Shown here piece after piece: positions 7,768 to 19,021 of a DNA stretch of 64,000 nt. Positions within the stretch are counted from its first letter, which is position 1, and each line of letters opens with the position of its first letter. A model generated the notes under the pieces. That model had not been told where the DNA came from. It did no database searches and was given only the letters and a program-made list of their open reading frames with translations. The position numbers and the translations under genes are program-made. This stretch comes from DATBSK01 sp964501785 (GTDB taxonomy: Bacteria > Actinomycetota > Acidimicrobiia > IMCC26256 > PALSA-555): NCBI GenBank assembly GCA_964501785.1, contig CAZCUD010000006.1, forward strand, positions 62,001-126,000, read 5' to 3'.

Positions 7768-8433
7768 TCAGGCCACGCCCGGAGCGACGACGCCGCCCTC
7801 GTAGGCGATCACGACGAGCTGTGCGCGGTCGCGGGCACCGAGCTTCGACAGCAGGTGGCTCACGTGCGTCTTCGCCGTCGCGAGCGACATCGTGAGCGAA
7901 TCGGCGACCTCGCGGTTGGTGAGGCCCCGTGCGACGAGCGCGAGCACTTCGAGCTCACGCTCGGTGAGCGTGTCGAGTCCGTGCGGACGCACCGCCGCGG
8001 CCGGTGACGTGCGCACGAACTCCTCGACGAGGCGTCGAGTGATGCTCGGAGCGAGCAGTGCCTGACCATCGGCGACGGTGCGGATGGCCGCGAGCAGGTC
8101 GGCGGGCAGGGCGTCCTTGAGCAGGAACCCGCTCGCTCCCGACCGCAATGCCTCGAAGACGTACTCGTCGAGATCGAACGTGGTGAGGATCAGCACGCGC
8201 GTGTTGGCGAGTCGATCGTCGGCGACGATGCGGCGAGTCGCTTCGAGCCCATCGGTGCCGGGCATGCGGATGTCCATCAGCACGACGTCGGGACGGGTGC
8301 GCGCAGCGACGTCGATCGCCTCACTCCCGTCGGCGGCCTCAGCGATCACCTCGATGTCGTCGGCTGACCCGAGCAGAACGGTGAGGCCACTGCGAACGAG
8401 CGCCTGGTCGTCCACGACGACCACCCGGATCAC
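7768..8433 (-). CDS. NarL/FixJ-family response regulator
   Basis: This 221-residue DNA-binding regulator belongs to a two-component system. The receiver domain carries DD at residues 8-9, the phospho-acceptor Asp54 in VVLMDIRMPG and the conserved lysine in GFLLKDALP. The C-terminal LuxR-type helix-turn-helix is LTERELEVLALVARGLTNRE followed by VADSLTMSLATAKTHVSHLL. The GTG start at 8433 overlaps the stop of the histidine kinase gene (GTGA), so sensor and regulator are made together. The reading frame runs further upstream, but the receiver starts exactly here. Its targets are unknown; the divergent CPBP protease gene is a candidate. Confidence 0.95.
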   Translation of the reverse strand: MIRVVVVDDQALVRSGLTVLLGSADDIEVIAEAADGSEAIDVAARTRPDVVLMDIRMPGTDGLEATRRIVADDRLANTRVLILTTFDLDEYVFEALRSGASGFLLKDALPADLLAAIRTVADGQALLAPSITRRLVEEFVRTSPAAAVRPHGLDTLTERELEVLALVARGLTNREVADSLTMSLATAKTHVSHLLSKLGARDRAQLVVIAYEGGVVAPGVA

Positions 8434-9638
8434 GACGACGCCTCGTCGCGGACCGGGAACGATGCCTCGACCCGGAATCCGCCTTCGCGTCGGGGGCCCG
8501 CGTCGAAGGTCCCGCCGTACACCGCGACGCGTTCGCGCATCCCGACGAGACCGTGCCCGACCGGACCGGCGGCTCCGGGGGCGTTGCGACCGTCGTCGGT
8601 GACGAGGATGTCGAGCCGGCCCTGGCGCTCCGCCACCACGACCGTCGCGGAACGAGCGTCGGCATGTCGGAGCGAGTTGGTCAGGGCCTCCTGCACGATG
8701 CGGTAGGCGGCGAGCTCGACGCCCGGTGCCAGCTCGCCGAGCTCCGGATCGAGCTCCAGACGAACCGGGAGCCCCGCACCGGAGACGTCCCGAGACAGAC
8801 GCGGGAGATCGGCGAGGCCGGGAGCGGGGGAGTAGGTCGCCGGACCGTCCCCGGACCGGACGATGCCGAGCAGGCGACGGATCTCCGCCAGGCTCGCCCG
8901 ACTCGTCCGCGAGATGTGCTCGAGCGCTTCCTTCGCCTGGGCGGGATCCCGATCGATCACCTGCATCCCCGCCCCGGCCTGCACGGCGATGACGCCGAGC
9001 GAGTGCGCGACCACGTCGTGGAGCTCTTGGGCGATCCGCAAGCGCTCGTCGGCCGCGGCCCGCAACGAGGCTTCGTGCTGCTGGTCCTCGAGCACGCGGA
9101 CGTGCCGACGCCGCGTCTGGACCGTCCACCCGAGGAAGAAGGCGGCGGCGTACATCAACGGTCCGGCGACGAGCTCACCGACCCCGAAGTCGGGACTGTC
9201 GCCGAGGTAGAGCGCCGCGATCGCCGCGACGATCGCCAGGGCGGCCAGCGCGATCTCCGGTGGCTTCCGGTAGCTGGCGACGGTGTAGGCGCCGACGAGC
9301 AGCACCGTGGGCATCGCGCCGTAGTCGTAGCCCAGGAGCCCGAGCGCCACGACGGCGCTCGTCGTCACCACGAACACCGGCAGGGGCGCGGCGCGGCGCG
9401 CGTAGTACGGGACGGTTCCCAGCAGGATGAGCGCGACGGCGAGCGCGTCGCGGGGCTCGTAGCCGGCGGTGCTCCCGGCGCCCCGACCGGTGGTCAAGAG
9501 CGCGATCGCCACGAAGCACGTGGCCAGCACGGCGTCGATGGCCCAGGGCGAGACGTGGCGCAGCCTCGCCAACAGGTCGGCCCCGGTCCTCGCCATGCCC
9601 ACCGCTCGGACGGTACCGAACCGGTCGTCGGATCGCAT
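8430..9638 (-). CDS. Membrane sensor histidine kinase (NarL-system type, HisKA_3)
   Basis: This sensor kinase of about 402 residues is paired with the regulator downstream. About five hydrophobic segments fill the first half (for example AIDAVLATCFVAIALLTT and IALAALAIVAAIAALYL). The HisKA_3 phosphorylation site is RLRIAQELHDVVAHSLGVIA. The HATPase domain follows, with YRIVQEALTNSLRHADA and GHGLVGMRERVAVYGG. No periplasmic sensor domain is seen, so it may sense the membrane itself. The start is uncertain: ATG at 9638 or at 9596. A still longer frame reaches 9818 but would overlap the divergent gene. Confidence 0.92.
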   Translation of the reverse strand: MRSDDRFGTVRAVGMARTGADLLARLRHVSPWAIDAVLATCFVAIALLTTGRGAGSTAGYEPRDALAVALILLGTVPYYARRAAPLPVFVVTTSAVVALGLLGYDYGAMPTVLLVGAYTVASYRKPPEIALAALAIVAAIAALYLGDSPDFGVGELVAGPLMYAAAFFLGWTVQTRRRHVRVLEDQQHEASLRAAADERLRIAQELHDVVAHSLGVIAVQAGAGMQVIDRDPAQAKEALEHISRTSRASLAEIRRLLGIVRSGDGPATYSPAPGLADLPRLSRDVSGAGLPVRLELDPELGELAPGVELAAYRIVQEALTNSLRHADARSATVVVAERQGRLDILVTDDGRNAPGAAGPVGHGLVGMRERVAVYGGTFDAGPRREGGFRVEASFPVRDEASS

Positions 9639-9793
9639 CCGTCGCAGGGATGATCGGCAGTCATCCTCTGGACCGATGCGCGAATGGACGTCAGGCCGAT
9701 GACGCGGCCCGACGATCGGCGCACGCTCCCGATCGACAAACAGATCGCTCGCGAGCGCCGCGAGGCGCTTGCCTGCACGACGGGAGGAAGCCA

Positions 9794-10591
9794 ATGAGCA
9801 CCACCACGTTGCCCACATCGACCTCGATCGGCCGAGCGTCCCACGCGACGAGCCCGGTCGCGATCCGCCAGTACTCGAAGACGGCGGTCTTCGGGATCTG
9901 GGCCGCGGCGGCCCTGCCGATGGCGCTGCTCGCCTGGGTGATCGCGCCCTCCATGGCGGACGCGCTCAGCGGAGGCCGTCCGCTGGCGCGTGCGCTCCTC
10001 ATCACGCTCACGGCGGGACTCGCCTGGCAGGCCGTGCTCGCGTTCGGGCTCGTCGCACACGAGCAGGGCAGCCTTCGCTGGTCCGTGCTGCGCCAGGCGA
10101 TGTGGCTGCAATCGCCTCGCAGTCCCCGGTCAGGTCGGATCGGGGGTCGCGTCTGGCTGATCGTGATCCCGTTGATCATCGCGTTCGCACTCGAGGGGAT
10201 GATCCCCGACCTCGCCCCGGTGGCGAGCCACGACCTTGCGACCTTCTTGGGCGAGGAGTCAGGTCAGACGCTGCTCCAGGAATCGATCCTCTGGCCCGCA
10301 CTGCTGTTCGGGCTGCTGTTCCTCAACACGGTGGTCGGGGAGGAGCTGCTGTTCCGGGGTGTGCTGCTCCCGCGCATGGCCGGTGCGTTCGGTCGCGCCG
10401 ACTGGGTGATGAACGGCGTGCTGTTCGCGGTGTACCACCTGCACATGCCGTGGGTGATCCCGGCGGCGCTGCTCGACATGTTCATCATCTCGTACCCGGT
10501 GAAGCGGTATCGCAGCGCCTGGATCGGGATCATCGTGCACAGCGCGCAGAGCGTCGTGGTCGGGGCGGTCGTGATCAGCCTGCTGATCTGA
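9794..10591 (+). CDS. CPBP-family intramembrane metalloprotease
   Basis: This 265-residue multi-spanning membrane protein is of the CPBP (Abi/CAAX protease-like) family. The catalytic motif EExxxR appears as GEELLFRGVL near residue 184, and the second motif, FAVYHLHMPW, supplies the metal-binding histidine near residue 214. Some CPBP proteins cleave prenylated or membrane substrates, and others serve in bacteriocin immunity. The ATG at 9794 is preceded by GGAGG with 6-base spacing, which decides the start over an upstream ATG at 9650. It is divergent from the two-component operon, with 155 bases between them. Confidence 0.88.
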   Translation: MSTTTLPTSTSIGRASHATSPVAIRQYSKTAVFGIWAAAALPMALLAWVIAPSMADALSGGRPLARALLITLTAGLAWQAVLAFGLVAHEQGSLRWSVLRQAMWLQSPRSPRSGRIGGRVWLIVIPLIIAFALEGMIPDLAPVASHDLATFLGEESGQTLLQESILWPALLFGLLFLNTVVGEELLFRGVLLPRMAGAFGRADWVMNGVLFAVYHLHMPWVIPAALLDMFIISYPVKRYRSAWIGIIVHSAQSVVVGAVVISLLI

Positions 10592-10639
10592 CCGGGCGTC
10601 TCCGACGACAGCGCGTGATGCTGCCGCGACGCGACCGCG

Positions 10640-10665
10640 CATCGTGAGCCGACGGGCTCACGATG
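10640..10665. terminator. Hairpin between convergent genes
   Basis: A perfect 11-bp stem (CATCGTGAGCC and GGCTCACGATG) closes a 4-base loop, GACG. It lies in the gap between the CPBP gene and the convergent acyl-CoA dehydrogenase gene and overlaps the last codons of the latter. There is no T-tract. Its position suits a two-way transcription stop. Confidence 0.6.
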
Positions 10666-11860
10666 TGCGCGTCGCCTCGCGCTTGGGTTCGCGGGGGAGT
10701 CCGAGCACGCGCTCGGAGAGGATGTTGCGCTGGATCTCGTTGGTGCCGGCCCAGATGGACGACGCCTGGTAGTAGAGCCAGGACCGCTGCCAGGTGCCGT
10801 CGCCCGGGTTGTCGTGCGCGCCGTGCCAGAGCGGGGCCGACGGGCCGAGCACGGCCATCACCGTGTCGTGGAGGCGCTTGCTCATCTCGCTCCAGTAGAG
10901 CTTGAGGGCGCTGCCCTCGGGCCCGGGCGGCTCGCCGCGGGCGACTCGGGAGAGCGTCCGCCAGTTGTGCAGCTGGAACAGGCGCACCTCGGTGACGGCC
11001 TGCGCGAGGCGGGGGCGCAGCCGGTCGTCGTCGAAGGCGCCGTGCGCGAGCGCCAGCGTGAGCAGCTCTTCGAGCAGCTGCACGTGGATGACGAGCTGGC
11101 GTGGGTTGATGCCGCGCTCGTGCGTCAACGTCGAGTTGGCGACTCGCCAGCCCTCGTCGATCGGGCCGACTCGCTGGGAGTCGGGGAGGACGACGCCGTC
11201 GAAGAAGACCTCGTTGAACTCGGTCTCGTCGGTGATCTGACGCAGTGGGCGCACCTCGACCCCCGGAGCGCGCATGTTGACCGCGAACGCGGTGATGCCC
11301 TGCTGCTTCGGGACGTCCGGATCGGTGCGTGCGAGGCACAGGCCCCAGTCGGCGAACTGCGCGTAGCTCGTCCAGACCTTCTGTCCGTCGAGCACCCAGT
11401 CGTCGCCGCGCCGGACGGCACGCGTCGACACCGCGGCGAGGTCGCTGCCCGCGCCGGGCTCGCTGAAGAGCTGGCACCAGAGCTCCTCGGCGGGGAGGAT
11501 GCGCGAGAGCCACCGTTCCTTCTGCTCCGGGGTGCCGTGCGCGAGGAGCGTCGGGCCCACGAGGTTGATGCCGATCCGTCCGACGAGCTCGGGGGCGCGG
11601 GCACGAGCGAGCTCCTCGGTGACGATGAAGTGCTCGACCGCGCCCGCGCCGCGACCGCCGTACTCCTCGGGCCACGGGACTCCGACCCAGCGACCGGACG
11701 CGAGCTTCCCCTGCCACTCACGGCCGAACGCGACCTCGTCGGCGAGGTCGTCGAAGCGGGGCGGCAACCCTCGCCCGTACTCCCACGGCAGGTGCTCGTA
11801 GAGCCACGCGCGCACCTCGTCGCGCAGGCGCGCCTCCTCGACGGTCGGTGCGAGGTCCAT
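10658..11860 (-). CDS. Acyl-CoA dehydrogenase
   Basis: This 400-residue FAD-dependent enzyme would introduce a double bond into an acyl-CoA thioester. The FAD/substrate motif is WCQLFSEPGAGSDLA, followed by VLDGQKVWTSYAQ. The C-terminal block IWAGTNEIQRNILSERVLGL has alanine where medium-chain enzymes have the catalytic glutamate (YEGT), as in isovaleryl/long-chain types that carry the base elsewhere. The ATG at 11860 lies 20 bases after the citrate... gene's neighbour region begins at 11881, meaning it directly follows citrate synthase on the same strand. The natural substrate is unknown. Confidence 0.93.
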   Translation of the reverse strand: MDLAPTVEEARLRDEVRAWLYEHLPWEYGRGLPPRFDDLADEVAFGREWQGKLASGRWVGVPWPEEYGGRGAGAVEHFIVTEELARARAPELVGRIGINLVGPTLLAHGTPEQKERWLSRILPAEELWCQLFSEPGAGSDLAAVSTRAVRRGDDWVLDGQKVWTSYAQFADWGLCLARTDPDVPKQQGITAFAVNMRAPGVEVRPLRQITDETEFNEVFFDGVVLPDSQRVGPIDEGWRVANSTLTHERGINPRQLVIHVQLLEELLTLALAHGAFDDDRLRPRLAQAVTEVRLFQLHNWRTLSRVARGEPPGPEGSALKLYWSEMSKRLHDTVMAVLGPSAPLWHGAHDNPGDGTWQRSWLYYQASSIWAGTNEIQRNILSERVLGLPREPKREATRTS

Positions 11861-11880
11861 CGGCGCTCCGTCGGGTGGCG

Positions 11881-13182
<1,302 letters not shown>

Positions 13183-13318
13183 GCTCGTCTCCTTCGATTC
13201 CGTCCCCCCGCCGGAGCGTAGTGAGGTGCCGGACCGGAGTGTCGTCCCGGCGGCCGGCGCGGCGTCCGCCCGCTCCGCGCTCGGGCGGGGTGGTGGCGCC
13301 GAGTCCCGGTAACCTCCG

Positions 13319-14419
13319 ATGCTCGTGAACTTCGACCTCTCCGACGACCAGGTCGCGCTGCGCGACGGCGCCCGGGCGCTGCTCGACGGCCTCGCGTCGC
13401 CCGACCGGGTGCGCGTCGTGGTCGAGGCGGGTGGCGGGCTCGACGCCGGGCTGTGGGAGGCGATGGTCGAGCAGGGCTGGGCCGCGGTGGCGGTGCCCGA
13501 GTCGGCGGGCGGGCTCGGGCTCGGCCCGGTCGAGGTGGCGGTGCTCGCCGAGGAGATCGGCGCGCACGCGGGTCCCGCGCCCGTCGTCCCGACCGTCGTC
13601 GCGCTCGACGCCCTGGTGGAGGGCGGTGCGGACGCGCTGGTCGATCGCCTCGTCGCCGGAGCGATCGGGTGCGTGGCGTGGTCGCGCGACTCGGGCGCCG
13701 TGACCGCGAGCGAGCGCGACGGCGGATGGGTGCTGACCGGCCGCTCGGCGCCCACTCCGTACGCGCCGTCCGCGTCGGTGGCCGTCGTGAGCGCGGAGGA
13801 CGCCCTGGGCCCGGCGCTGTTCGCGGTCGACCTCGATGCTTGCGGGCGACCGTCGCCGGAGCCTGCGATGGACCGCACCCGCGAGATCGGGTGGCTGCGC
13901 TTCGACGGCACGCCCGCGGTCCGCCTCGGTGGCACCGATGCGGTGGAGCGGCTCGTCGACCGGGGCGCCGTGTACGCGTGCGCCGAGATGCTCGGCGGCG
14001 CTGCCCACGTCCTCGACCTCTCGGTGGAGTACGCGAAGGAGCGGGTCCAGTTCGGTCGTCCCATCGGCAGCTTCCAGGCCGTGAAGCACCGGTGCGCCGA
14101 CATGCTCGTCGACGTCGAGGGGATGCGATCCACCACCTACTGGGCGGCGTGGTGCCTCGCGGCCGACGATGCCGAGGCCTCGGTCGCGGCGTCGACCGCC
14201 AAGATCTGGTGCGCCGACGCGTCGAAGCGCGTGATGGCCTCGGCGCTCCAGGTGCACGGCGGGATCGGGTTCACGTGGGAGCACGACCTGCACCTCTTCA
14301 TGAAGCGCGCGCAGCTCGACCAGCTCGAGCTGGGTGACGCGCCGTACCACCGCGACCGCCTCGCCCGACTGCTGCGCCCTCGGGTCGAGGCGGGCAGCGG
14401 CATCATCGCCGCCCCCTGA
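13319..14419 (+). CDS. Acyl-CoA dehydrogenase (short, heteromer-type)
   Basis: This 366-residue flavoenzyme-family protein has the usual N-terminal start NFDLSDDQVALRDGARALL and the block VPESAGGLGLGPVEVAVLAE. Its C-terminal block is ALQVHGGIGFTWEHDLHLFM. The middle domain is short and loses the usual FSEPxxGSD motif. This layout is typical of actinobacterial FadE subunits that form alpha-2-beta-2 pairs with a second dehydrogenase (family knowledge). Which partner it uses is not shown, but two other dehydrogenase genes lie nearby. It is divergent from gltA (136-base gap) and converges on the acyl-CoA ligase gene. Confidence 0.9.
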   Translation: MLVNFDLSDDQVALRDGARALLDGLASPDRVRVVVEAGGGLDAGLWEAMVEQGWAAVAVPESAGGLGLGPVEVAVLAEEIGAHAGPAPVVPTVVALDALVEGGADALVDRLVAGAIGCVAWSRDSGAVTASERDGGWVLTGRSAPTPYAPSASVAVVSAEDALGPALFAVDLDACGRPSPEPAMDRTREIGWLRFDGTPAVRLGGTDAVERLVDRGAVYACAEMLGGAAHVLDLSVEYAKERVQFGRPIGSFQAVKHRCADMLVDVEGMRSTTYWAAWCLAADDAEASVAASTAKIWCADASKRVMASALQVHGGIGFTWEHDLHLFMKRAQLDQLELGDAPYHRDRLARLLRPRVEAGSGIIAAP

Positions 14420-14447
14420 CCGCGCTCGACGCGCGCCTCGGCTCCGC

Positions 14448-15971
<1,524 letters not shown>

Positions 15972-15980
15972 CGCGCCCTC

Positions 15981-16035
15981 ATCGTTCTGGCGTCAACAGA
16001 CCCGCCTGAGACCTGGCTGCTGACGCCAGAACGAT
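15981..16035. repeat. Intergenic palindrome, family B copy 1
   Basis: Perfect 15-bp arms (ATCGTTCTGGCGTCA at 15981-15995 and TGACGCCAGAACGAT at 16021-16035) flank an imperfectly paired centre. It directly follows the stop of the acyl-CoA dehydrogenase and precedes the ligase start by about 10 bases. Its outer arms match those of the palindrome at 46727-46777. A terminator or attenuator role is likely. Confidence 0.7.
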
Positions 16036-17249
16036 CAGACGAGGGGGTTGCGCCACCCGGCGCTCGTGGAGGTCGCGCCGCGCAGGACCTGGGTGCCGAC
16101 GAAGTTCCGCTGGATCTCGACGGTGCCTGCGCCGATGCACAGCCCCCGGATGTCCCGGTACGCGCGCTCCACCGGGTACTCACGCGAGTAGCCGTAGCCG
16201 CCGAGGAGCTGGATCGCCTCGTCGCAGACGAGCTTGGCCGCGAGGTTCGCCGCGGTCTTGGCCATCGCCGTCTCGAGCGCCGGTGGCGTGCCGTGCGGTC
16301 CGGCGAGGTGCAGCGCCCGCTGCAGCAGGAGCCGAGCCCCGTCGAGCTGCGTCGCCATGTCGGCGATCTTCCACTGGAGGCCCTGGAGGTCGGCGAGCGG
16401 CCTGCCGGCGACGACGCGCTCGTTCATGTAGCGCACCGCGTACTCGAGCGCGCCGGTCGCGGCTCCGATGCACATCGCCGCGTTGCCGCACCGCTCGTGG
16501 TTGATGTGCGAGATCAGCGTCTTGAACGCGTCGCTGTTGGACGGATCGCCGGCGAGGAGGACGTCCTCGGGCGCGACGTACACGTCGTCGAAGGCGAGCT
16601 CGGCCTCGCTGGTGCCCCGCAGCCCCATCTTGACGTGGGTCCCGGCGACCGACACGCCCTCGGACTCGAGGTCGACGACGACGGCGCCGATGCCCTTCGC
16701 GCCCTCGCTGCCGGGGAAGCGGCACCACACGAGGCAGCACCGGGCCTTGTGCCCGCCCGTGACGTAGTTCTTGTACGCGTTGAGGCGATAGCCGTCGCCG
16801 TCGGGCGTGAGGCGGGCGCGCATGTGCGTGACCGCGGAGCCGGCCTCCGACTCGCTGATGCCGATGCAGAACAGCGCCTCGCCGCTCGCGGCCATCGGCA
16901 GCCAGCGCTGCTTCATCTCCTCGTTGCCGAGGTGCTGGATCGCACGGGGCGGTCCGTTGAAGATGAGCTGGGCGAGGATCGCGCTGGACACGTCGACGCG
17001 CCCGAGCTCTTCGAGGACGATCGCGGCCTCGATGTCGCCCATGCCCATGCCGCCGTAGCGCTCCTCGACCGTGATGCCGAAGAGGTCGGCCTTGCGCAGC
17101 GCGTCCCAGGAGCCCTCCGGGAACTCCTCGGTCTCGTCCCAGTGTCGGGCCTGGGGAGCGAGGTCGCGCTGGGCGACCTCCCGGGCGAGCGCGCGCAGCG
17201 CCTCCTGGTCGTCGGTCTCGGCGAACGGGTCTCGTCCCTCGCTGGCCAC
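16035..17249 (-). CDS. Acyl-CoA dehydrogenase
   Basis: This 404-residue FAD enzyme oxidises an acyl-CoA at the alpha-beta position. Visible blocks are VEERYGGMGMGDIEAAIVLE, FCIGISESEAGSAVTHMRAR and LLGGYGYSREYPVERAYRD. The terminal block CIGAGTVEIQRNFVGTQVL has IGAGT, as in isovaleryl-CoA-type enzymes, rather than IYEGT. The start chosen is GTG at 17249, giving a normal N-terminus. The longer frame to 17861 only shadows the P450 gene. A divergent P450 lies 96 bases away and shares the intergenic region, which includes a candidate operator. Confidence 0.92.
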   Translation of the reverse strand: MASEGRDPFAETDDQEALRALAREVAQRDLAPQARHWDETEEFPEGSWDALRKADLFGITVEERYGGMGMGDIEAAIVLEELGRVDVSSAILAQLIFNGPPRAIQHLGNEEMKQRWLPMAASGEALFCIGISESEAGSAVTHMRARLTPDGDGYRLNAYKNYVTGGHKARCCLVWCRFPGSEGAKGIGAVVVDLESEGVSVAGTHVKMGLRGTSEAELAFDDVYVAPEDVLLAGDPSNSDAFKTLISHINHERCGNAAMCIGAATGALEYAVRYMNERVVAGRPLADLQGLQWKIADMATQLDGARLLLQRALHLAGPHGTPPALETAMAKTAANLAAKLVCDEAIQLLGGYGYSREYPVERAYRDIRGLCIGAGTVEIQRNFVGTQVLRGATSTSAGWRNPLV

Positions 17250-17282
17250 GGGGCCGAGGCTAAGCGATCGGGGCCCGGCGAA

Positions 17283-17300
17283 CCTGACTACCGTGTCAGG
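17283..17300. promoter_or_regulatory. Candidate operator palindrome between dehydrogenase and P450
   Basis: The inverted repeat CCTGAC (17283-17288) and GTCAGG (17295-17300) has a 6-base centre and sits midway in the 96-base divergent gap. Its size and place suit a TetR-type repressor site controlling both genes. No regulator gene is adjacent, so this is only a suggestion. Confidence 0.35.
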
Positions 17301-17345
17301 GATCTCGCAGGCCGAGCACTGCACCGGACGGAGGAGGGTCAGGCG

Positions 17346-18530
17346 TTGACCGACGTGTCGTTCGACTACCCCCAGATGGACTTCGAGACGGCTCAGCCGT
17401 ACCCGGTGTGGGCCCGGGCGCGAGACGAGTGCCCCGTCATCCCCGGCAGCGGGATGAACATGGGCGTCGACGCCACGATGTACTCCGTCACCCGCTGGGA
17501 CGACGTCGAGCACGTCCTGCGCGACGCGGAGACGTTCTCGTCGTCCATTAACGCCGAGCACATCGGCCAGTACATGGGCGACCTGATCCTGGCGATGGAC
17601 GGCAAGGAGCACCGCAGCTACCGCAACCTGGTCGCGCCTGCGTTCCGGGCTTCGCAGCTCGAGAAGTGGGGCGACACGATGGTCGCGCCGACGATCGGCG
17701 CGCTCCTCGACGAGATCGCACCCCTCGGCGAGGCCGACCTCGTGCGCGACATCACGTCGAAGTACCCGGTACGGGTGATCTGCGCGATCGTCGGCGTGCC
17801 CGTCGAGGACAGCGCCCAGTTCCACGAGTGGGCCGAGCAGATCAACACCGGCCCGCTCCACCCCGAGGTCGGGATGGCCGCGTCACGCGCGATGCGCGAG
17901 TACCTCGAGCCGCTCGTCGCGGAGCGTCGCGCGAACCCGTGCGGTGACCTGCTGAGCGACCTCGTGCACGCGGAGGTCGACGGCGAGCGTCTGTCCGACG
18001 AGCGCCTCTACGGGTTCTTGCGTCTCCTGCTGCCGGCCGGAGCCGAGACCACGTTCCGTGTCATGGGCAACGCGCTCACGGCGCTGCTCACGAACGACGA
18101 CGTGATGGGGCGCGTGCTCGCAGACCGCGACCTTCTGCCCGCGGTGATCGAGGAGACGCTGCGCTGGGAGACGTCGGTCACGCAGGTGTCGAGGGTGGCG
18201 ACGCGCGACACCGAGATCGGCGGGTGTCCGGTCGCTGCCGGCTCGCCGATCGCGGTGCTCACCGGGTCGGCGAACCACGACGCGGCCCGGTACGAGCACC
18301 CCGAGTCGTTCGACCTCGACCGACCGACGCAGGTCCATCTCGCGTTCGGCACCGGGCAGCACCAGTGCCTGGGCATGCACCTCGCCCGCCTCGAGCTGCG
18401 CATCGGTCTCGACGCGATCCTCACCCGGCTCCCGAACCTGCGCCTCGACCCGGACGGGCCGAGCCCGCTCATCCAGGGTCTGGCGTTCCGCGGTCCCACC
18501 GCCTTGCCGGTGCGCTTCGACCCGGCCTGA
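17346..18530 (+). CDS. Cytochrome P450 monooxygenase
   Basis: This 394-residue soluble bacterial P450 would insert oxygen into a small hydrophobic substrate, with electrons from a ferredoxin system not seen here. The heme-binding loop is FGTGQHQCLGMHLARLE (Cys341 ligand), the oxygen-activating helix I motif is PAGAETTFR and the ExxR motif is EETLRWE. The start is taken as TTG at 17346, because GGAGGAGGG lies 7 bases upstream; a GTG at 17355 is too far from it. The frame runs far upstream only as an antisense shadow. Its setting among acyl-CoA genes suggests a role in lipid or terpenoid breakdown. Confidence 0.94.
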   Translation: MTDVSFDYPQMDFETAQPYPVWARARDECPVIPGSGMNMGVDATMYSVTRWDDVEHVLRDAETFSSSINAEHIGQYMGDLILAMDGKEHRSYRNLVAPAFRASQLEKWGDTMVAPTIGALLDEIAPLGEADLVRDITSKYPVRVICAIVGVPVEDSAQFHEWAEQINTGPLHPEVGMAASRAMREYLEPLVAERRANPCGDLLSDLVHAEVDGERLSDERLYGFLRLLLPAGAETTFRVMGNALTALLTNDDVMGRVLADRDLLPAVIEETLRWETSVTQVSRVATRDTEIGGCPVAAGSPIAVLTGSANHDAARYEHPESFDLDRPTQVHLAFGTGQHQCLGMHLARLELRIGLDAILTRLPNLRLDPDGPSPLIQGLAFRGPTALPVRFDPA

Positions 18531-18540
18531 GCGAGCGGCG

Positions 18541-19008
18541 TCAGAGGTCCTTGGCGAAGCAGCGGGAGCTGGGGTAGTCGGCGTACTGGCCGTACGAGGT
18601 GATGAGCTCGTAGCCGAGCGACTCGTACAGGGCGATCGCCTCGGGTTGCTCGGTGCCGGTCTCGAGCTGGAGCCGTCGGTGGCCGAGCGCGCCGGCTCGG
18701 GCCTCGAGCTCGGTGAGCACGGCACGGGCGATCCCGCGCCGGCGCGCGGCGGGGACGGTGTACATGCGCTTGATCTCGCCGATCCCGTCGGCGAAGCCGC
18801 GCACGCCGCCGCATGCCACGGCTTCGCCGTCGCACCACGCGATCAGGAAGACGCCGCTGGGAGGATGGAAGTCGGAGGCTGCCGGCGTGTCGGGGTCGGG
18901 ACCGCCGTAGCGCTCCTCGAGGTCGGCGAGCAGGGCGGCGACGAGGCGCGCACCGACCTCGGAGTCGATGTGGTCCTCGGCGAGCGTGAGGTTCCCGACC
19001 GTCACCAC
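18541..19008 (-). CDS. GNAT-family N-acetyltransferase
   Basis: This 155-residue GNAT-fold protein probably transfers an acetyl group from acetyl-CoA to an amine. Motif A, which binds the pyrophosphate of CoA, is VPAARRRGIARAVLTELEAR, and the later block is QPEAIALYESLGYELI. The start is GTG at 19008 and the end is 10 bases from the convergent P450. It is 13 bases downstream of a metallo-beta-lactamase-fold gene on the same strand and is likely co-transcribed. The acceptor is unknown. Confidence 0.88.
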   Translation of the reverse strand: MVTVGNLTLAEDHIDSEVGARLVAALLADLEERYGGPDPDTPAASDFHPPSGVFLIAWCDGEAVACGGVRGFADGIGEIKRMYTVPAARRRGIARAVLTELEARAGALGHRRLQLETGTEQPEAIALYESLGYELITSYGQYADYPSSRCFAKDL

Positions 19009-19021
19009 GACTGCACGCCCA

